Source of the DNA: Bacteroidales bacterium UBA6340
GTDB taxonomy: Bacteria > Bacteroidota > Bacteroidia > Bacteroidales > Paludibacteraceae
Length of the DNA stretch: 20,931 bases
Assembly: GCA_002440265.1 (NCBI GenBank)
Contig: DJSG01000006.1
Location: 1-20,931 of the forward strand
Direction of reading: 5' to 3'
Shown: piece after piece, positions 13,748-20,931 of the stretch
Layout of the letters: each line of letters opens with the position of its first letter
Numbering within the stretch: position 1 is the stretch's first letter
Position numbers and translations under genes: made by a program
The notes under the pieces: model-generated
Told to the model about the DNA's origin: nothing
The model's input: only the letters and a program-made list of their open reading frames with translations
Databases searched by the model: none

Positions 13748-14512
13748 TTATTCTCCAATAGTAGAAATCATAGCCGTACAACACGAGTGACCACAATCAT
13801 CCGTTTGCTGATATTGGATGGAGCGGTCGGTTTGGACGAAGAGGGTGTGCATCTGTTCGCCGAGATGGAGTTCCTTCACGTAGTTGATGTCAAGGCGGAA
13901 CGGTCGGTCCGTATGGTGCCAGGTGCAGGCGTTGAGCATCCATTCGAGGTAGCGGCATGAGTTGCAATGGCGGTTGTAGTCCACATCGGAGTACTGAATC
14001 GTGTGCGGGATTGAGTCTGCAGCAATAGTATCTAATTGTAATCGTGCCTCTTCCACGTGAATAGGCAAAAGGCGTACAGGTTTCGCTATCTGCAGCACCT
14101 CGCCATCCACTGCCCCAGCGAACATTGGCTGGTCGAAAACATTGACTATCTCACGTTTCTCCAAGTCAAGCACCGCCCACACGGATTTGGCAATACCGAG
14201 GAGTTCCTCTGTACCATCCTCATTGCGGATATACAGCCGATAGTCGCGGACAGAGAGCATGTGCGCATCTTGCTCAATCCATGTCTCAACAGTCAGCACC
14301 TCACCATGACGCGGCAGGTAGCGCATCTCCAGATTGAGACGCGTGATAATCCACGTATAGCCCATAGGCAAAAGGTCGGGGATGCCGAAGCCCAACTCAT
14401 CCGCTACGCGACCTGCGACATTGAGCAGGTAGTTCTCCAACGTATGCAAACGCAGACGGCGGTCCGCGTCAACGTCTTGATATTGAACAGTATAGGTGTA
14501 TTTGTATTTCAT
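13748..14512 (-). CDS. Acyl-ACP thioesterase (FatA/FatB family, double hot-dog)
   Basis: 254 aa, matching bacterial acyl-ACP thioesterases of PF01643 type. The first hot-dog domain (residues ~1-130) begins with YTVQYQDVDADRRLRLHTLENYLLNVAGR and includes GYTWIITRLNLEMRYLPRHGE and SVWAVLDLEKRE. The second (~160-254) carries the catalytic-type segment SDVDYNRHCNSCRYLEWML, with D, N and H. It releases fatty acid from acyl-ACP in the cytosol and so sets the free fatty-acid or acyl-chain pool. It sits 68 nt after lptC, in a run of envelope genes with an acyl ligase further up, which could reactivate the product. The start is a clear ATG. Confidence 0.9.
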   Translation of the reverse strand: MKYKYTYTVQYQDVDADRRLRLHTLENYLLNVAGRVADELGFGIPDLLPMGYTWIITRLNLEMRYLPRHGEVLTVETWIEQDAHMLSVRDYRLYIRNEDGTEELLGIAKSVWAVLDLEKREIVNVFDQPMFAGAVDGEVLQIAKPVRLLPIHVEEARLQLDTIAADSIPHTIQYSDVDYNRHCNSCRYLEWMLNACTWHHTDRPFRLDINYVKELHLGEQMHTLFVQTDRSIQYQQTDDCGHSCCTAMISTIGE

Positions 14513-14580
14513 TAGTTGAGTGTTTAGTGTTGAGAGTTTAGAGAAGTAGCAGAGTAGATAGTAGGAAGTAGATGTTCATA

Positions 14581-15156
14581 CTATTCCTCAATAGGGAAGA
14601 CTCCTGTGGGACGGAGAATGGTGTAGTTGGTCATCTCCTGATTGGAGCGGAAGCCGACCCCTTGAATGATAGATTTGGCTTTGGTGATGACGATGGCAGA
14701 GTCGGAATAGACACTCTCCGACTTCTGGTCCCAATATAATAAAGGTGTCTCAAACATCTCGCCATCAAGGTTGATGGCTTTGACATTACCGCGCAAAGTC
14801 CATCGTTGGGCGGGTTCGTTGTAGTAGGCATAGTCGGCTTCAACGGTGGCATCTGCCTGTAAATCAGCATTGAATTTCTCCAAATAGATACCCGCAGGGA
14901 ACTCCCAATAAGGCGTATCCGCCTTGTCGAAGATTAGCCACTTAGCCGAGGTGATACGGTAACGGGTGATGCCTGAGTCGGATATGAGCGTGGTCACCTC
15001 TTGCGCGTCCAAAGCAGGCATAGCAGAACGGTCGGTGACAGCATCGGCACGCAGGCGCACATCATGGCGTTGGCACGCCACAGCACCCGCCACAAGCAAC
15101 ACCAAGAGGACCACTCGCGTGATTCTCTCAGTGCTGAATATGTGGGATACATTCAC
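14581..15156 (-). CDS. lptC: LPS export periplasmic component LptC
   Basis: 191 aa. An N-terminal anchor (ITRVVLLVLLVAGAVAC) ends in a possible lipobox AVAC at about residue 28, so the protein may be lipid-anchored. The body is the LptC/OstA-type beta-jellyroll: ITRYRITSAKWLIFDKADTP, YWEFPAGIYLEKF, ATVEADYAYYN, RWTLRGNVKAINLDGEMFETPLLYWD and IIQGVGFRSNQEMTNYTI. It bridges the LptBFG transporter and LptA for LPS transport through the periplasm. The start is GTG at 15156. An ATG at 15152 is out of frame and an in-frame stop lies six codons upstream, so GTG is the only reasonable start. Its neighbours (TPR protein, barrel, CoaX) recur in Bacteroidales. Confidence 0.9.
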   Translation of the reverse strand: MNVSHIFSTERITRVVLLVLLVAGAVACQRHDVRLRADAVTDRSAMPALDAQEVTTLISDSGITRYRITSAKWLIFDKADTPYWEFPAGIYLEKFNADLQADATVEADYAYYNEPAQRWTLRGNVKAINLDGEMFETPLLYWDQKSESVYSDSAIVITKAKSIIQGVGFRSNQEMTNYTILRPTGVFPIEE

Positions 15157-15183
15157 TCGGATTTCAGTTAAAAATCAGTCTAA

Positions 15184-15216
15184 CATATAACCAACCTATA
15201 ACCAACCACTAACAAA
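15184..15216. repeat. 11-bp tandem units between the TPR gene and lptC
   Basis: CATATAACCAA, CCTATAACCAA, CCACTAACAAA follow one another with an 11-bp period. Confidence 0.6.
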
Positions 15217-15225
15217 AAGCGGTGC

Positions 15226-16587
15226 TTATTCCGCCTTCGGTGTACAAATGGTGGTCTTGTTGATCCAACCGCCTACACGGATAGGCTCGTTGAGGTTCAT
15301 CTCCTTGTGGAAGAAGATGTCTTCCTTGCTCGGAAAATACTGTGAGTAGGTGGCAATCAACTTGTTAGCATCTGCAGCGCAAGAGGAGTCCACTTGCTTT
15401 GCCTTGCGGAACATGTCCACTGCGCACCAATATACGGAACGGCTCATGATGGGGTCGTCCGATATTTTGGCATTGGCATAGCACAGACCGATAAGGATGT
15501 AGTAGCGACCGTCCTCTTTGTTGATTTCAGCAGCCTTATAGGCATAGTGGGCAGCCTGTTGGAAGTTCTTGAGGTTGGCGTAATAGACGAGGGCGATATT
15601 GTAGAGGTAATCTGCCTTATCTTCCTCGGTAGTAGCCAGTTGCAATGCTTGGTCGTAGTATGCAAGAGCACCCTTCGGGTCGTCCTTCTTGAGACACATC
15701 TTGGCACAACCGGCAGCGGACTCATCGGTCGGCTTGAGTTTGTGAGCAGCCTCTGCAGCAGCAAAATACACCTCGCTCTCGGTGCAACCCAAACGGCGAT
15801 ACAGTTTCATCACCGCATTGAGGTGGTCGAGGTCGGAGGCATGTGTTTGTACATCAGCCGCATACATCTGGTCCATCTGACCACAGTCAGCGGCACCCGA
15901 AGCGGCATAGAGACGGTCGATGTAGTTCTTCTGCGGCTGCACCTCAGTGGCACGTTTGCCACCTGCAGCAGCAATTTGCTCCATCAAGCCCGAAACGGTC
16001 TGATAATCTTTCAGGAACTGGTCGCTGTACCGGTCGGGATTGGACTTGTAGATATTGTAACTGACCTCCACCAACTTACGGAGTACAATGATTTGCGAGT
16101 TGGCACCCATACCTGCCACCGACTCTTTGAGCCACTCATAAGCGGGCATAGCCAGTTCGTCTTCCGGGTAGTACTTGAGATAGTCTATTGCCTTGAGTCC
16201 CAGCACATAAGCGTCCGGATACTTGGTGTCATCGAAGTACTTGATGCGCTCATCGTGCAACTTGAGAATCATCTCGCGCCATTTGTTCTTCTCTTCAGAA
16301 GTTTGTGCATTTTCGTATTCGTATTCCAAGATTTTGTTGCCATCGATGTAGATGTTTTTGTGGAAGTCCGGGCGGCTCTGATACAACTCCAACCAAACGG
16401 GATAGGCATCCTTGTACTGCCCGTTCTTGACGGACTCGTGTGCCAATGAGAGGTGTTCAAGACACTCCTCATCGGATAGTACTTTTGTTTGTTCCACTAC
16501 GGGTTGTTCCTCACCCTTCTTGGGTTTTTTGGCAAAACTTGCCATCGGAACGGCTACACAAAGTGCAATAATCAATAACTTCTTCAT
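15226..16587 (-). CDS. Secreted tetratricopeptide-repeat protein
   Basis: 453 aa with a Sec signal peptide (MKKLLIIALCVAVPMASFA, cleavage after residue ~19), then a Lys-rich linker (KKPKKGEEQP). The rest is almost all helical: TPR-like pairs at ~50-75, 260-300 (YRRLGCTESEVYFAAAEAAHKLKP) and best at ~305-400 (GALAYYDQALQLA, DYLYNIALVYYANLKNFQQAAHYAYKAAEIN, GRYYILIGLCYAN). It is probably a periplasmic scaffold near the outer membrane. It follows the barrel gene by 29 nt and precedes lptC by 69 nt, suggesting work in envelope or LPS assembly, but its partner is unknown. Confidence 0.85.
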   Translation of the reverse strand: MKKLLIIALCVAVPMASFAKKPKKGEEQPVVEQTKVLSDEECLEHLSLAHESVKNGQYKDAYPVWLELYQSRPDFHKNIYIDGNKILEYEYENAQTSEEKNKWREMILKLHDERIKYFDDTKYPDAYVLGLKAIDYLKYYPEDELAMPAYEWLKESVAGMGANSQIIVLRKLVEVSYNIYKSNPDRYSDQFLKDYQTVSGLMEQIAAAGGKRATEVQPQKNYIDRLYAASGAADCGQMDQMYAADVQTHASDLDHLNAVMKLYRRLGCTESEVYFAAAEAAHKLKPTDESAAGCAKMCLKKDDPKGALAYYDQALQLATTEEDKADYLYNIALVYYANLKNFQQAAHYAYKAAEINKEDGRYYILIGLCYANAKISDDPIMSRSVYWCAVDMFRKAKQVDSSCAADANKLIATYSQYFPSKEDIFFHKEMNLNEPIRVGGWINKTTICTPKAE

Positions 16588-16616
16588 ATTTTTGGTATTA
16601 ATCTTTTATTTTATGT

Positions 16617-17831
16617 TTACAATTTACGCTTGAAGAACCAGTTTTCGGCAATGGCAGCATTGACCACAAACCGCAGATAGTTCTCGGTCAGTTGCCCCGT
16701 GCCGCCACCGCGATGCCCATATTCAAAGGTGGTGTTGATGACTGTTCCCACTGTGCGGAGCGGAAAACCCATACCTACCGACACACCCAAATCGGGCTGC
16801 GAAAGACCTTGTGTGTAGGATGTGGTGTAGTTGAATCCCACACGCCACAACATACGCTCGGCATAGTTGCGGCTCATCGGGTTGTGACGATACTCTACAC
16901 CCGCCGCCCAACGCTGACGATTCTTCAAAGCACCTGTCTGATTGAAATACAATGTCTTAGACCAGTCTTGGCATTGGTAGTCAAGGGCAAGTGTGAGCCT
17001 GTTGTCATACACGTAACTGATGCCCGCACCGTACATCATCGGCAACTCGAATGCACCATTCAAGGTAGTTACGGTGTCCGCAGTAGTGGTCTCCACCTGT
17101 GTATATTCACTGCGCGAGAAGCGTTGCTTGTTCTCAAATACACCGCCCAATACAATGGTGTGCTTGCCGAAAGTATGGAAGAACTGCGCACCGTAACGAA
17201 GACGCAAACTATTGATTTTCAGTATATCGGACTGTGATATACTATTGAGTGATGACTCCGTAAAGGTCAGCGCACGCGATTGCGTCACATTGCCGAACAT
17301 ATAATACACGTTGGCACCCAATGCCACCCAATCGCAGATATTGAAACTCAATCCGCCATACACCTGCGTAAATCCGCCTTCACCCGAATAGGCTTTGGTG
17401 AAGTGGTAGTCCGAGTTCAGCGAGTCGGTCAATGAGAAGTTGTAACCCATTGCTGAATAGGGTGTTAATCCAGCCGAGAAAGCAATATACCTGCGCCATA
17501 TCGGGAACTGCAAGGTCACGTATTCGAGATTACCATTCATCCTGTTGCGTGTGCCGAAAGCATCGCCATAGTTGGTGTAGAGCAGCGAACCCGCAATATC
17601 GAACATGAACGTCATAGAGTCGCAAGCCGTATAGGAAGCAGGTTGTGCAGGGTTGATGGCTTTAGCAGAGCGCATGCCAACCCCTACTCCACCCATCGCA
17701 CGGTATGCTCCGGGTACGTTGTCGTTCAGTTCTCCATATCCGAAACGTGACGACGGTGACGACGTGGCATTCTGCGCCCACGCGCCCATTGCCAATGCGG
17801 CAACCGCTATCACAACTAAAAATCTTCTCAT
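16617..17831 (-). CDS. Outer-membrane beta-barrel protein, FadL/OmpP1-like
   Basis: 404 aa with a signal peptide (MRRFLVVIAVAALAMGAWAQ, cleavage near residue 19). After it comes SSRFGYGELNDNVPGAYRAMGGVGVG, the glycine-rich N-terminal hatch seen in Bacteroidetes barrels of the FadL/OmpP1 superfamily, and AKAINPAQPASYTACDSMTFMFD, the N-P-A-x-x-A motif of that group. About 12-14 amphipathic strands with alternating aromatic residues follow, ending in the strand LRFVVNAAIAENWFFKRKL. It is expected in the outer membrane, perhaps for uptake of hydrophobic substrates. Its start is 3 nt from the coaX stop, so the two are tightly coupled. Confidence 0.83.
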   Translation of the reverse strand: MRRFLVVIAVAALAMGAWAQNATSSPSSRFGYGELNDNVPGAYRAMGGVGVGMRSAKAINPAQPASYTACDSMTFMFDIAGSLLYTNYGDAFGTRNRMNGNLEYVTLQFPIWRRYIAFSAGLTPYSAMGYNFSLTDSLNSDYHFTKAYSGEGGFTQVYGGLSFNICDWVALGANVYYMFGNVTQSRALTFTESSLNSISQSDILKINSLRLRYGAQFFHTFGKHTIVLGGVFENKQRFSRSEYTQVETTTADTVTTLNGAFELPMMYGAGISYVYDNRLTLALDYQCQDWSKTLYFNQTGALKNRQRWAAGVEYRHNPMSRNYAERMLWRVGFNYTTSYTQGLSQPDLGVSVGMGFPLRTVGTVINTTFEYGHRGGGTGQLTENYLRFVVNAAIAENWFFKRKL

Positions 17832-17834
17832 ATT

Positions 17835-18578
17835 CTATGCTTTCTCTGCCTTGTTAAATTCCAATATGCCGTTCAGTCCTTTCAGCACCAAGTGCGGTTC
17901 GTGCCGTACTTCGGTTTGCAGGTTCCCTAATATATAAGGTGCATTTCCGCCCGTGACAAACGTCACAAACTGCGTGCCTTGGTCGGTCAAAGCACGCATA
18001 TACCCTTTTACCTCAAAAATTATGCCACGCACAACGCCGGCAGCAATTGCCTCGTTGGTATTCTTGCCGAAGAGAGGCAGGAAAGCATTCTCTTCGACTT
18101 CAACGGCGGGCAGTTTCTTGGTCATCTGGCGCAGTACGGTCAGCCGCATCTTTAGCCCGGGTGCTATATTGCCCCCCTGAAATCCTTGTGTGGCAGATAC
18201 GAAGTCATACGTGATGGCAGAGCCTGCGTCCACAATAAGAAGGTTCTTGTCAGGGCAGATATACGAAGCCCCCACCGCAGAGGCGATGCGGTCTTGCCCA
18301 AGCGTTTCGGGTGTCCGATAGCAGTTGGGTATAGGCAACGGCGTCAGGTGGTCGAAGAGTATGAAGCGTCGTGACAGCCGACTCAGTGCATTGACCACTG
18401 CAGGGTCTATGTTCGCAACCGAAGATACGATGCTATCCGTGATAGGATACAACGAGAACAGCCGCTCCACATCCGCCGATGTAAACGTCTTGTACATCAA
18501 GTTCTTGGCTATAGTTCCGTCCTCTCGGAACAATGCTATCTTGGTGCGCGAATTACCTTGGTCTATGCACAAATTCAT
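17835..18578 (-). CDS. coaX: Type III pantothenate kinase
   Basis: 247 aa, the usual CoaX length. Motifs of the ASKHA fold: phosphate-1 DQGNSRTK (6-13), ETLGQDR (91-97) with the catalytic Asp96, phosphate-2 DAGSAITYD (117-125), and GGNIAPGLKMR (135-145) that shapes the pantothenate site; VTGGNAPY near 210 is the adenosine region. It phosphorylates pantothenate in the first step of coenzyme A synthesis and needs a monovalent cation. It lies 8 nt after an acyl ligase that consumes CoA or related acyl acceptors. Confidence 0.95.
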   Translation of the reverse strand: MNLCIDQGNSRTKIALFREDGTIAKNLMYKTFTSADVERLFSLYPITDSIVSSVANIDPAVVNALSRLSRRFILFDHLTPLPIPNCYRTPETLGQDRIASAVGASYICPDKNLLIVDAGSAITYDFVSATQGFQGGNIAPGLKMRLTVLRQMTKKLPAVEVEENAFLPLFGKNTNEAIAAGVVRGIIFEVKGYMRALTDQGTQFVTFVTGGNAPYILGNLQTEVRHEPHLVLKGLNGILEFNKAEKA

Positions 18579-18586
18579 ACTATTCG

Positions 18587-20263
18587 CTATACTTCAATAG
18601 ACGTATATAAGAATCGCTTGATACTCTTCTTGGGCGTCTTCTCGAACTCATGCGGGAAGAGACGTACCTTGTTAATCTGCTCATACGCAGCCAGTTGTGC
18701 ATTGAGTTGCTTGCGGTTCTCCTCCATGGCGGCATCCAACTGCTCTGCTGTCAGGTGCGCTGCGTCCACCGCCTCATAATCGGGGCAAACCAACGCCACC
18801 AATCTGTTGTCCTGTTGCAGCACCAACGACTCCAGCACGTACGGCATATTGTTCATCTTCGCCTCTATCTCTTCGGGGTAGATGTTCTGCCCGTTGGGTC
18901 CGAGGAGCATGGTCTTGTTGCGCCCTTTGATAAAGAGGAATCCATCCTTGTCCAATACGCCCAAATCGCCCGTGCGCAGCCAACCGTCGTCCGTAAACAC
19001 CTCACGCGTTGCCTCTTCGTTCTTGTAGTAACCCAGCATCAGGTGTTCGCCGCGCACCTGTATCTCCCCTATCCCATCGGCATTGGGGTTCACAATGCGT
19101 ATCTCCATCAGGTCGGGCAACGCCTGCCCGCAGGAGTACGGCTTGAAGTCTTTCCAATAGGTGTAACTGATGATAGGTGCTGTTTCTGTCATGCCATAAC
19201 CCACCGTCACGGGGAAATGGATACGGTGCAAGAACGCCTCCACCTCCGCATTCAGCGGTGCTCCGCCTACGATTATCTGCGAGAACTCACCGCCAAACGA
19301 CTCTATCAGTTGGTCGTGAATCTTATGCAGCACCACCTCGTCAAGCAATGGCACCTTGAGCACCCAACTGATTGGTGCTTTGGATATTACGGGTGCTATC
19401 TGCTTGCGGTACACCTTTTCCAATATCAGCGGCACCGACATTATCAGGGTCGGCTTCACCTCCTTGAACGCCTTCACCAATATCTTCGGCGATGGTGTGC
19501 GTCCAATGAACCACGTATGCCCGCCTACCGACAAGGCTCCAAGGAAGTCCACCGCACAACCGAAGGCATGTGCCAACGGCAGGAATGCCACCTGCCGGCA
19601 GCCTCTGAACACCTGCTTGCTGCGTTTCGAGAACACTATATTACCAGCCAAAGCGTTAGCAGGTGTCATCACACCCTTCGAGAAACCCGTCGTGCCCGAG
19701 GTGTAGTTGATAGATGCCAACTCGGCATTACTCCTCTCTATATAATGTACATCATCGCGTGTGAAACCATTCGGGTATTTGGCTGCAAACAGGTTGTCTA
19801 TTGTTGCTTTGTCAATATGCACATCTTCCGGCAAGCGGTTGATTATCACGCTCATATCGTTCAGTGAGAGCACCACTTTCACCATCGGAATCTGCTCGGC
19901 ATCAATACTCTCCCATATCGCATCGGCGATGAACAGCAGCGAGGTCTCCGAGTGGTTGATGATGTGTATCGCATCATTGGCTTTGAAATCCTGCAGTATC
20001 GGCACAATCACCGCACCATACGTGATACTTGCCAAGTACACCAACGCCCAGTTGCACGAGTTCTTGCCCATCACCGCCACGCGGTCGCCTTCGCGCACAC
20101 CGCATTGTTCGAACAGCAGGTGCAGGCGGGCTATCTGCTCTGCTACTTCGCTGTAAGTCAGCGTATTCTTTGTTCCATAGTCCGTCATCGCCTCCAACCC
20201 CCAGTTGTCGCGAAACGAATTCTCATAGATTTTAATGAGATTTTCTTCAGGTTTGGTCAGCAT
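18587..20263 (-). CDS. AMP-dependent acyl-CoA synthetase/ligase (long-chain type)
   Basis: 558 aa ANL-superfamily enzyme. P-loop YTSGTTGFSKGV begins at Y187, the A5 motif GYGMTETAP has T359-E360, and the ATP-ribose Asp is D433 in GWLRTGDLG. The C-terminal catalytic lysine is probably K549 in TPKKSIKRFLY. It activates a carboxylic acid, probably a fatty acid, through an acyl-adenylate to CoA or another acceptor. The sequence LPLAHAFGCAVDFLGALSVGGH resembles long-chain acyl-CoA synthetases of Bacteroidetes. It is followed by coaX at 8 nt and lies in the same run as the acyl-ACP thioesterase. It could equally be an acyl-ACP synthetase. Confidence 0.9.
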   Translation of the reverse strand: MLTKPEENLIKIYENSFRDNWGLEAMTDYGTKNTLTYSEVAEQIARLHLLFEQCGVREGDRVAVMGKNSCNWALVYLASITYGAVIVPILQDFKANDAIHIINHSETSLLFIADAIWESIDAEQIPMVKVVLSLNDMSVIINRLPEDVHIDKATIDNLFAAKYPNGFTRDDVHYIERSNAELASINYTSGTTGFSKGVMTPANALAGNIVFSKRSKQVFRGCRQVAFLPLAHAFGCAVDFLGALSVGGHTWFIGRTPSPKILVKAFKEVKPTLIMSVPLILEKVYRKQIAPVISKAPISWVLKVPLLDEVVLHKIHDQLIESFGGEFSQIIVGGAPLNAEVEAFLHRIHFPVTVGYGMTETAPIISYTYWKDFKPYSCGQALPDLMEIRIVNPNADGIGEIQVRGEHLMLGYYKNEEATREVFTDDGWLRTGDLGVLDKDGFLFIKGRNKTMLLGPNGQNIYPEEIEAKMNNMPYVLESLVLQQDNRLVALVCPDYEAVDAAHLTAEQLDAAMEENRKQLNAQLAAYEQINKVRLFPHEFEKTPKKSIKRFLYTSIEV

Positions 20264-20300
20264 ATTGTTAAGATGTCAGATTGCATATTGTGCAGTACGC

Positions 20301-20750
20301 CTATTGTTCTACGGCAGGCGGCAGGTCATCCACGCTGTCCTGCAGCGGGTCTGCAGGCGTCTGCGGGCGAATTGCTTTCACGGAGATGATGGAATCCACC
20401 ACAAACTGGCTGTTTCCGCGCCATGGCAGGGTGCCGAGGTAGCGTTTCCAATGCAGTTTTATCTGCCTGCCCGAGTTGCTGTCTATCTGCTCAGCCACGC
20501 GCTCGTCCGTCACCGAGAATTTGAACTCGTTGGATTGTATGGTCGCACTCGTATTCTTCGAGTTGTAGCCCGTTTGTATCATCTTCCCCTCGTAGGTCTT
20601 GAAGATGAAACCTTCACGCTGGAAGTAGTTGATATCGCCTTCGTTGGTCCCCTCGCTGTACACGAAGCAGAATTTGAAGAACACAAACCCCGCCAATGCG
20701 AGCACCACGATGCTCACCACGCTTGTAATCACTTTTCCTTTCGCTGTCAT
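20301..20750 (-). CDS. Small single-pass membrane protein, conserved in Bacteroidales, function unknown
   Basis: 149 aa from ATG at 20750 (MTAKGKVITSVVSIVVLALAG). The open frame reaches 20828, but that would begin upstream of the predicted transcription start (near 20782). One N-terminal transmembrane helix (~8-30) is followed by FVYSEGTNEGDINYFQREGFIFKTYEGKMIQTGY, then IQSNEFKFSV, VTDERVAEQI and LPWRGNSQFVVDSI, a soluble extracytoplasmic domain of about 100 residues. I recall similar small proteins in many Bacteroidales genomes without an assigned role. It leads the run of minus-strand genes; the acyl ligase follows after 37 nt. Confidence 0.8.
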   Translation of the reverse strand: MTAKGKVITSVVSIVVLALAGFVFFKFCFVYSEGTNEGDINYFQREGFIFKTYEGKMIQTGYNSKNTSATIQSNEFKFSVTDERVAEQIDSNSGRQIKLHWKRYLGTLPWRGNSQFVVDSIISVKAIRPQTPADPLQDSVDDLPPAVEQ

Positions 20751-20788
20751 AATGATTGATATGTGGTGATAAGACACCAAAATCCGCG

Positions 20789-20820
20789 CAAAATTACAAA
20801 AAAACTTGCGATTGCACAAT
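20789..20820 (-). promoter_or_regulatory. Promoter of the long envelope/lipid gene run
   Basis: Minus strand: ATTG (20817-20820), 20-bp spacer, TAATTTTG (20789-20796). Expected start near 20782, a leader of about 32 nt before the ATG at 20750. It is the only recognisable promoter for 20750 down to 12612. Confidence 0.75.
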
Positions 20821-20880
20821 ATCAGCATAAAAAAACGGACTTACCCTGCTTTTTTACACCTGCTAAATTCATACTATATT

Positions 20881-20931
20881 CATTCGACAATCACTCGACA
20901 TCCACTCGGCAATCACATACTAATCACATAC
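20881..20931. repeat. 11-bp tandem array at the right edge
   Basis: CATTCGACAAT, CACTCGACATC, CACTCGGCAAT, CACATACTAAT and a partial fifth unit (CACATAC), running off the window. Period is exactly 11 bp. Confidence 0.75.

Noticed and set aside
13725..13796. Longer start for the GT4 gene
   Set aside because: It overlaps the thioesterase gene end and adds residues unlike the family, whose N-terminus begins at LKVAYLLGS.
15394..16449. Plus-strand open frame of 351 codons rich in Val and Leu
   Set aside because: Antisense shadow of the TPR protein; no start context, promoter or motif.
18650..19867. Plus-strand open frame of 405 codons
   Set aside because: Antisense to the acyl ligase, whose motifs are all intact; composition rich in His, Gln and Arg, no family resemblance.

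Overview
The window looks like a chromosomal segment of a gut-type Bacteroidales bacterium. Most promoters I can find are of the Bacteroidetes type (TTTG or ATTG, 20 bp, TAnnTTTG), Shine-Dalgarno sequences are essentially absent, and the right half carries genes typical of that order (Bacteroidetes-type LptC, CoaX, a FadL/OmpP1-like barrel, an acyl-ACP thioesterase). I cannot name the genus.

Left third (1 to about 7.6 kb): an AT-rich defence island, all on the minus strand, made of two back-to-back operons. The downstream one (1-1706) is an ABC-three-component (ABC-3C) conflict system: a Mrr-like nuclease fused to the ABC-3C C-terminal domain, a small middle component, and a DUF2326-type ABC ATPase cut by the window edge. 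All three overlap by ATGA. The upstream one (1984-7240) is a complete FokI-like type IIS restriction-modification system. It runs: very acidic 138-aa leader protein, two D12-class adenine methyltransferases matching the two halves of fused M.FokI, a 593-aa FokI homologue with its catalytic and dimerisation residues intact, and an extra beta-class adenine methyltransferase. Spacing is 1 to 4 nt throughout. Both operons start from nearly identical promoters inside a duplicated upstream module of about 150 bp (1728-1880 and 7374-7527), so the restriction system sits between direct repeats.

Junction (7.5 to 9.7 kb): short repeats and a G8 tract, then the C-terminal third of an RND efflux pump with its front missing (7659-8618). 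A large hairpin of TTAGRGA-like heptamers follows, then a palindrome-covered promoter and a small lipoprotein gene with an awkward start. An intergenic stretch leads to a class I/II aminotransferase (9694-11013).

Right half (11.0 to 20.9 kb): nine consecutive minus-strand genes in what may be one long envelope/lipid operon read from about 20.8 kb. The order is a small membrane protein, AMP-dependent acyl ligase, CoaX, outer-membrane barrel, TPR protein, LptC, acyl-ACP thioesterase, GT4 glycosyltransferase and a GT-C-like membrane protein with its own promoter. No tRNA, rRNA, CRISPR array or intact transposon was seen. Family assignments were made by eye and from memory of reference sequences, without a search.
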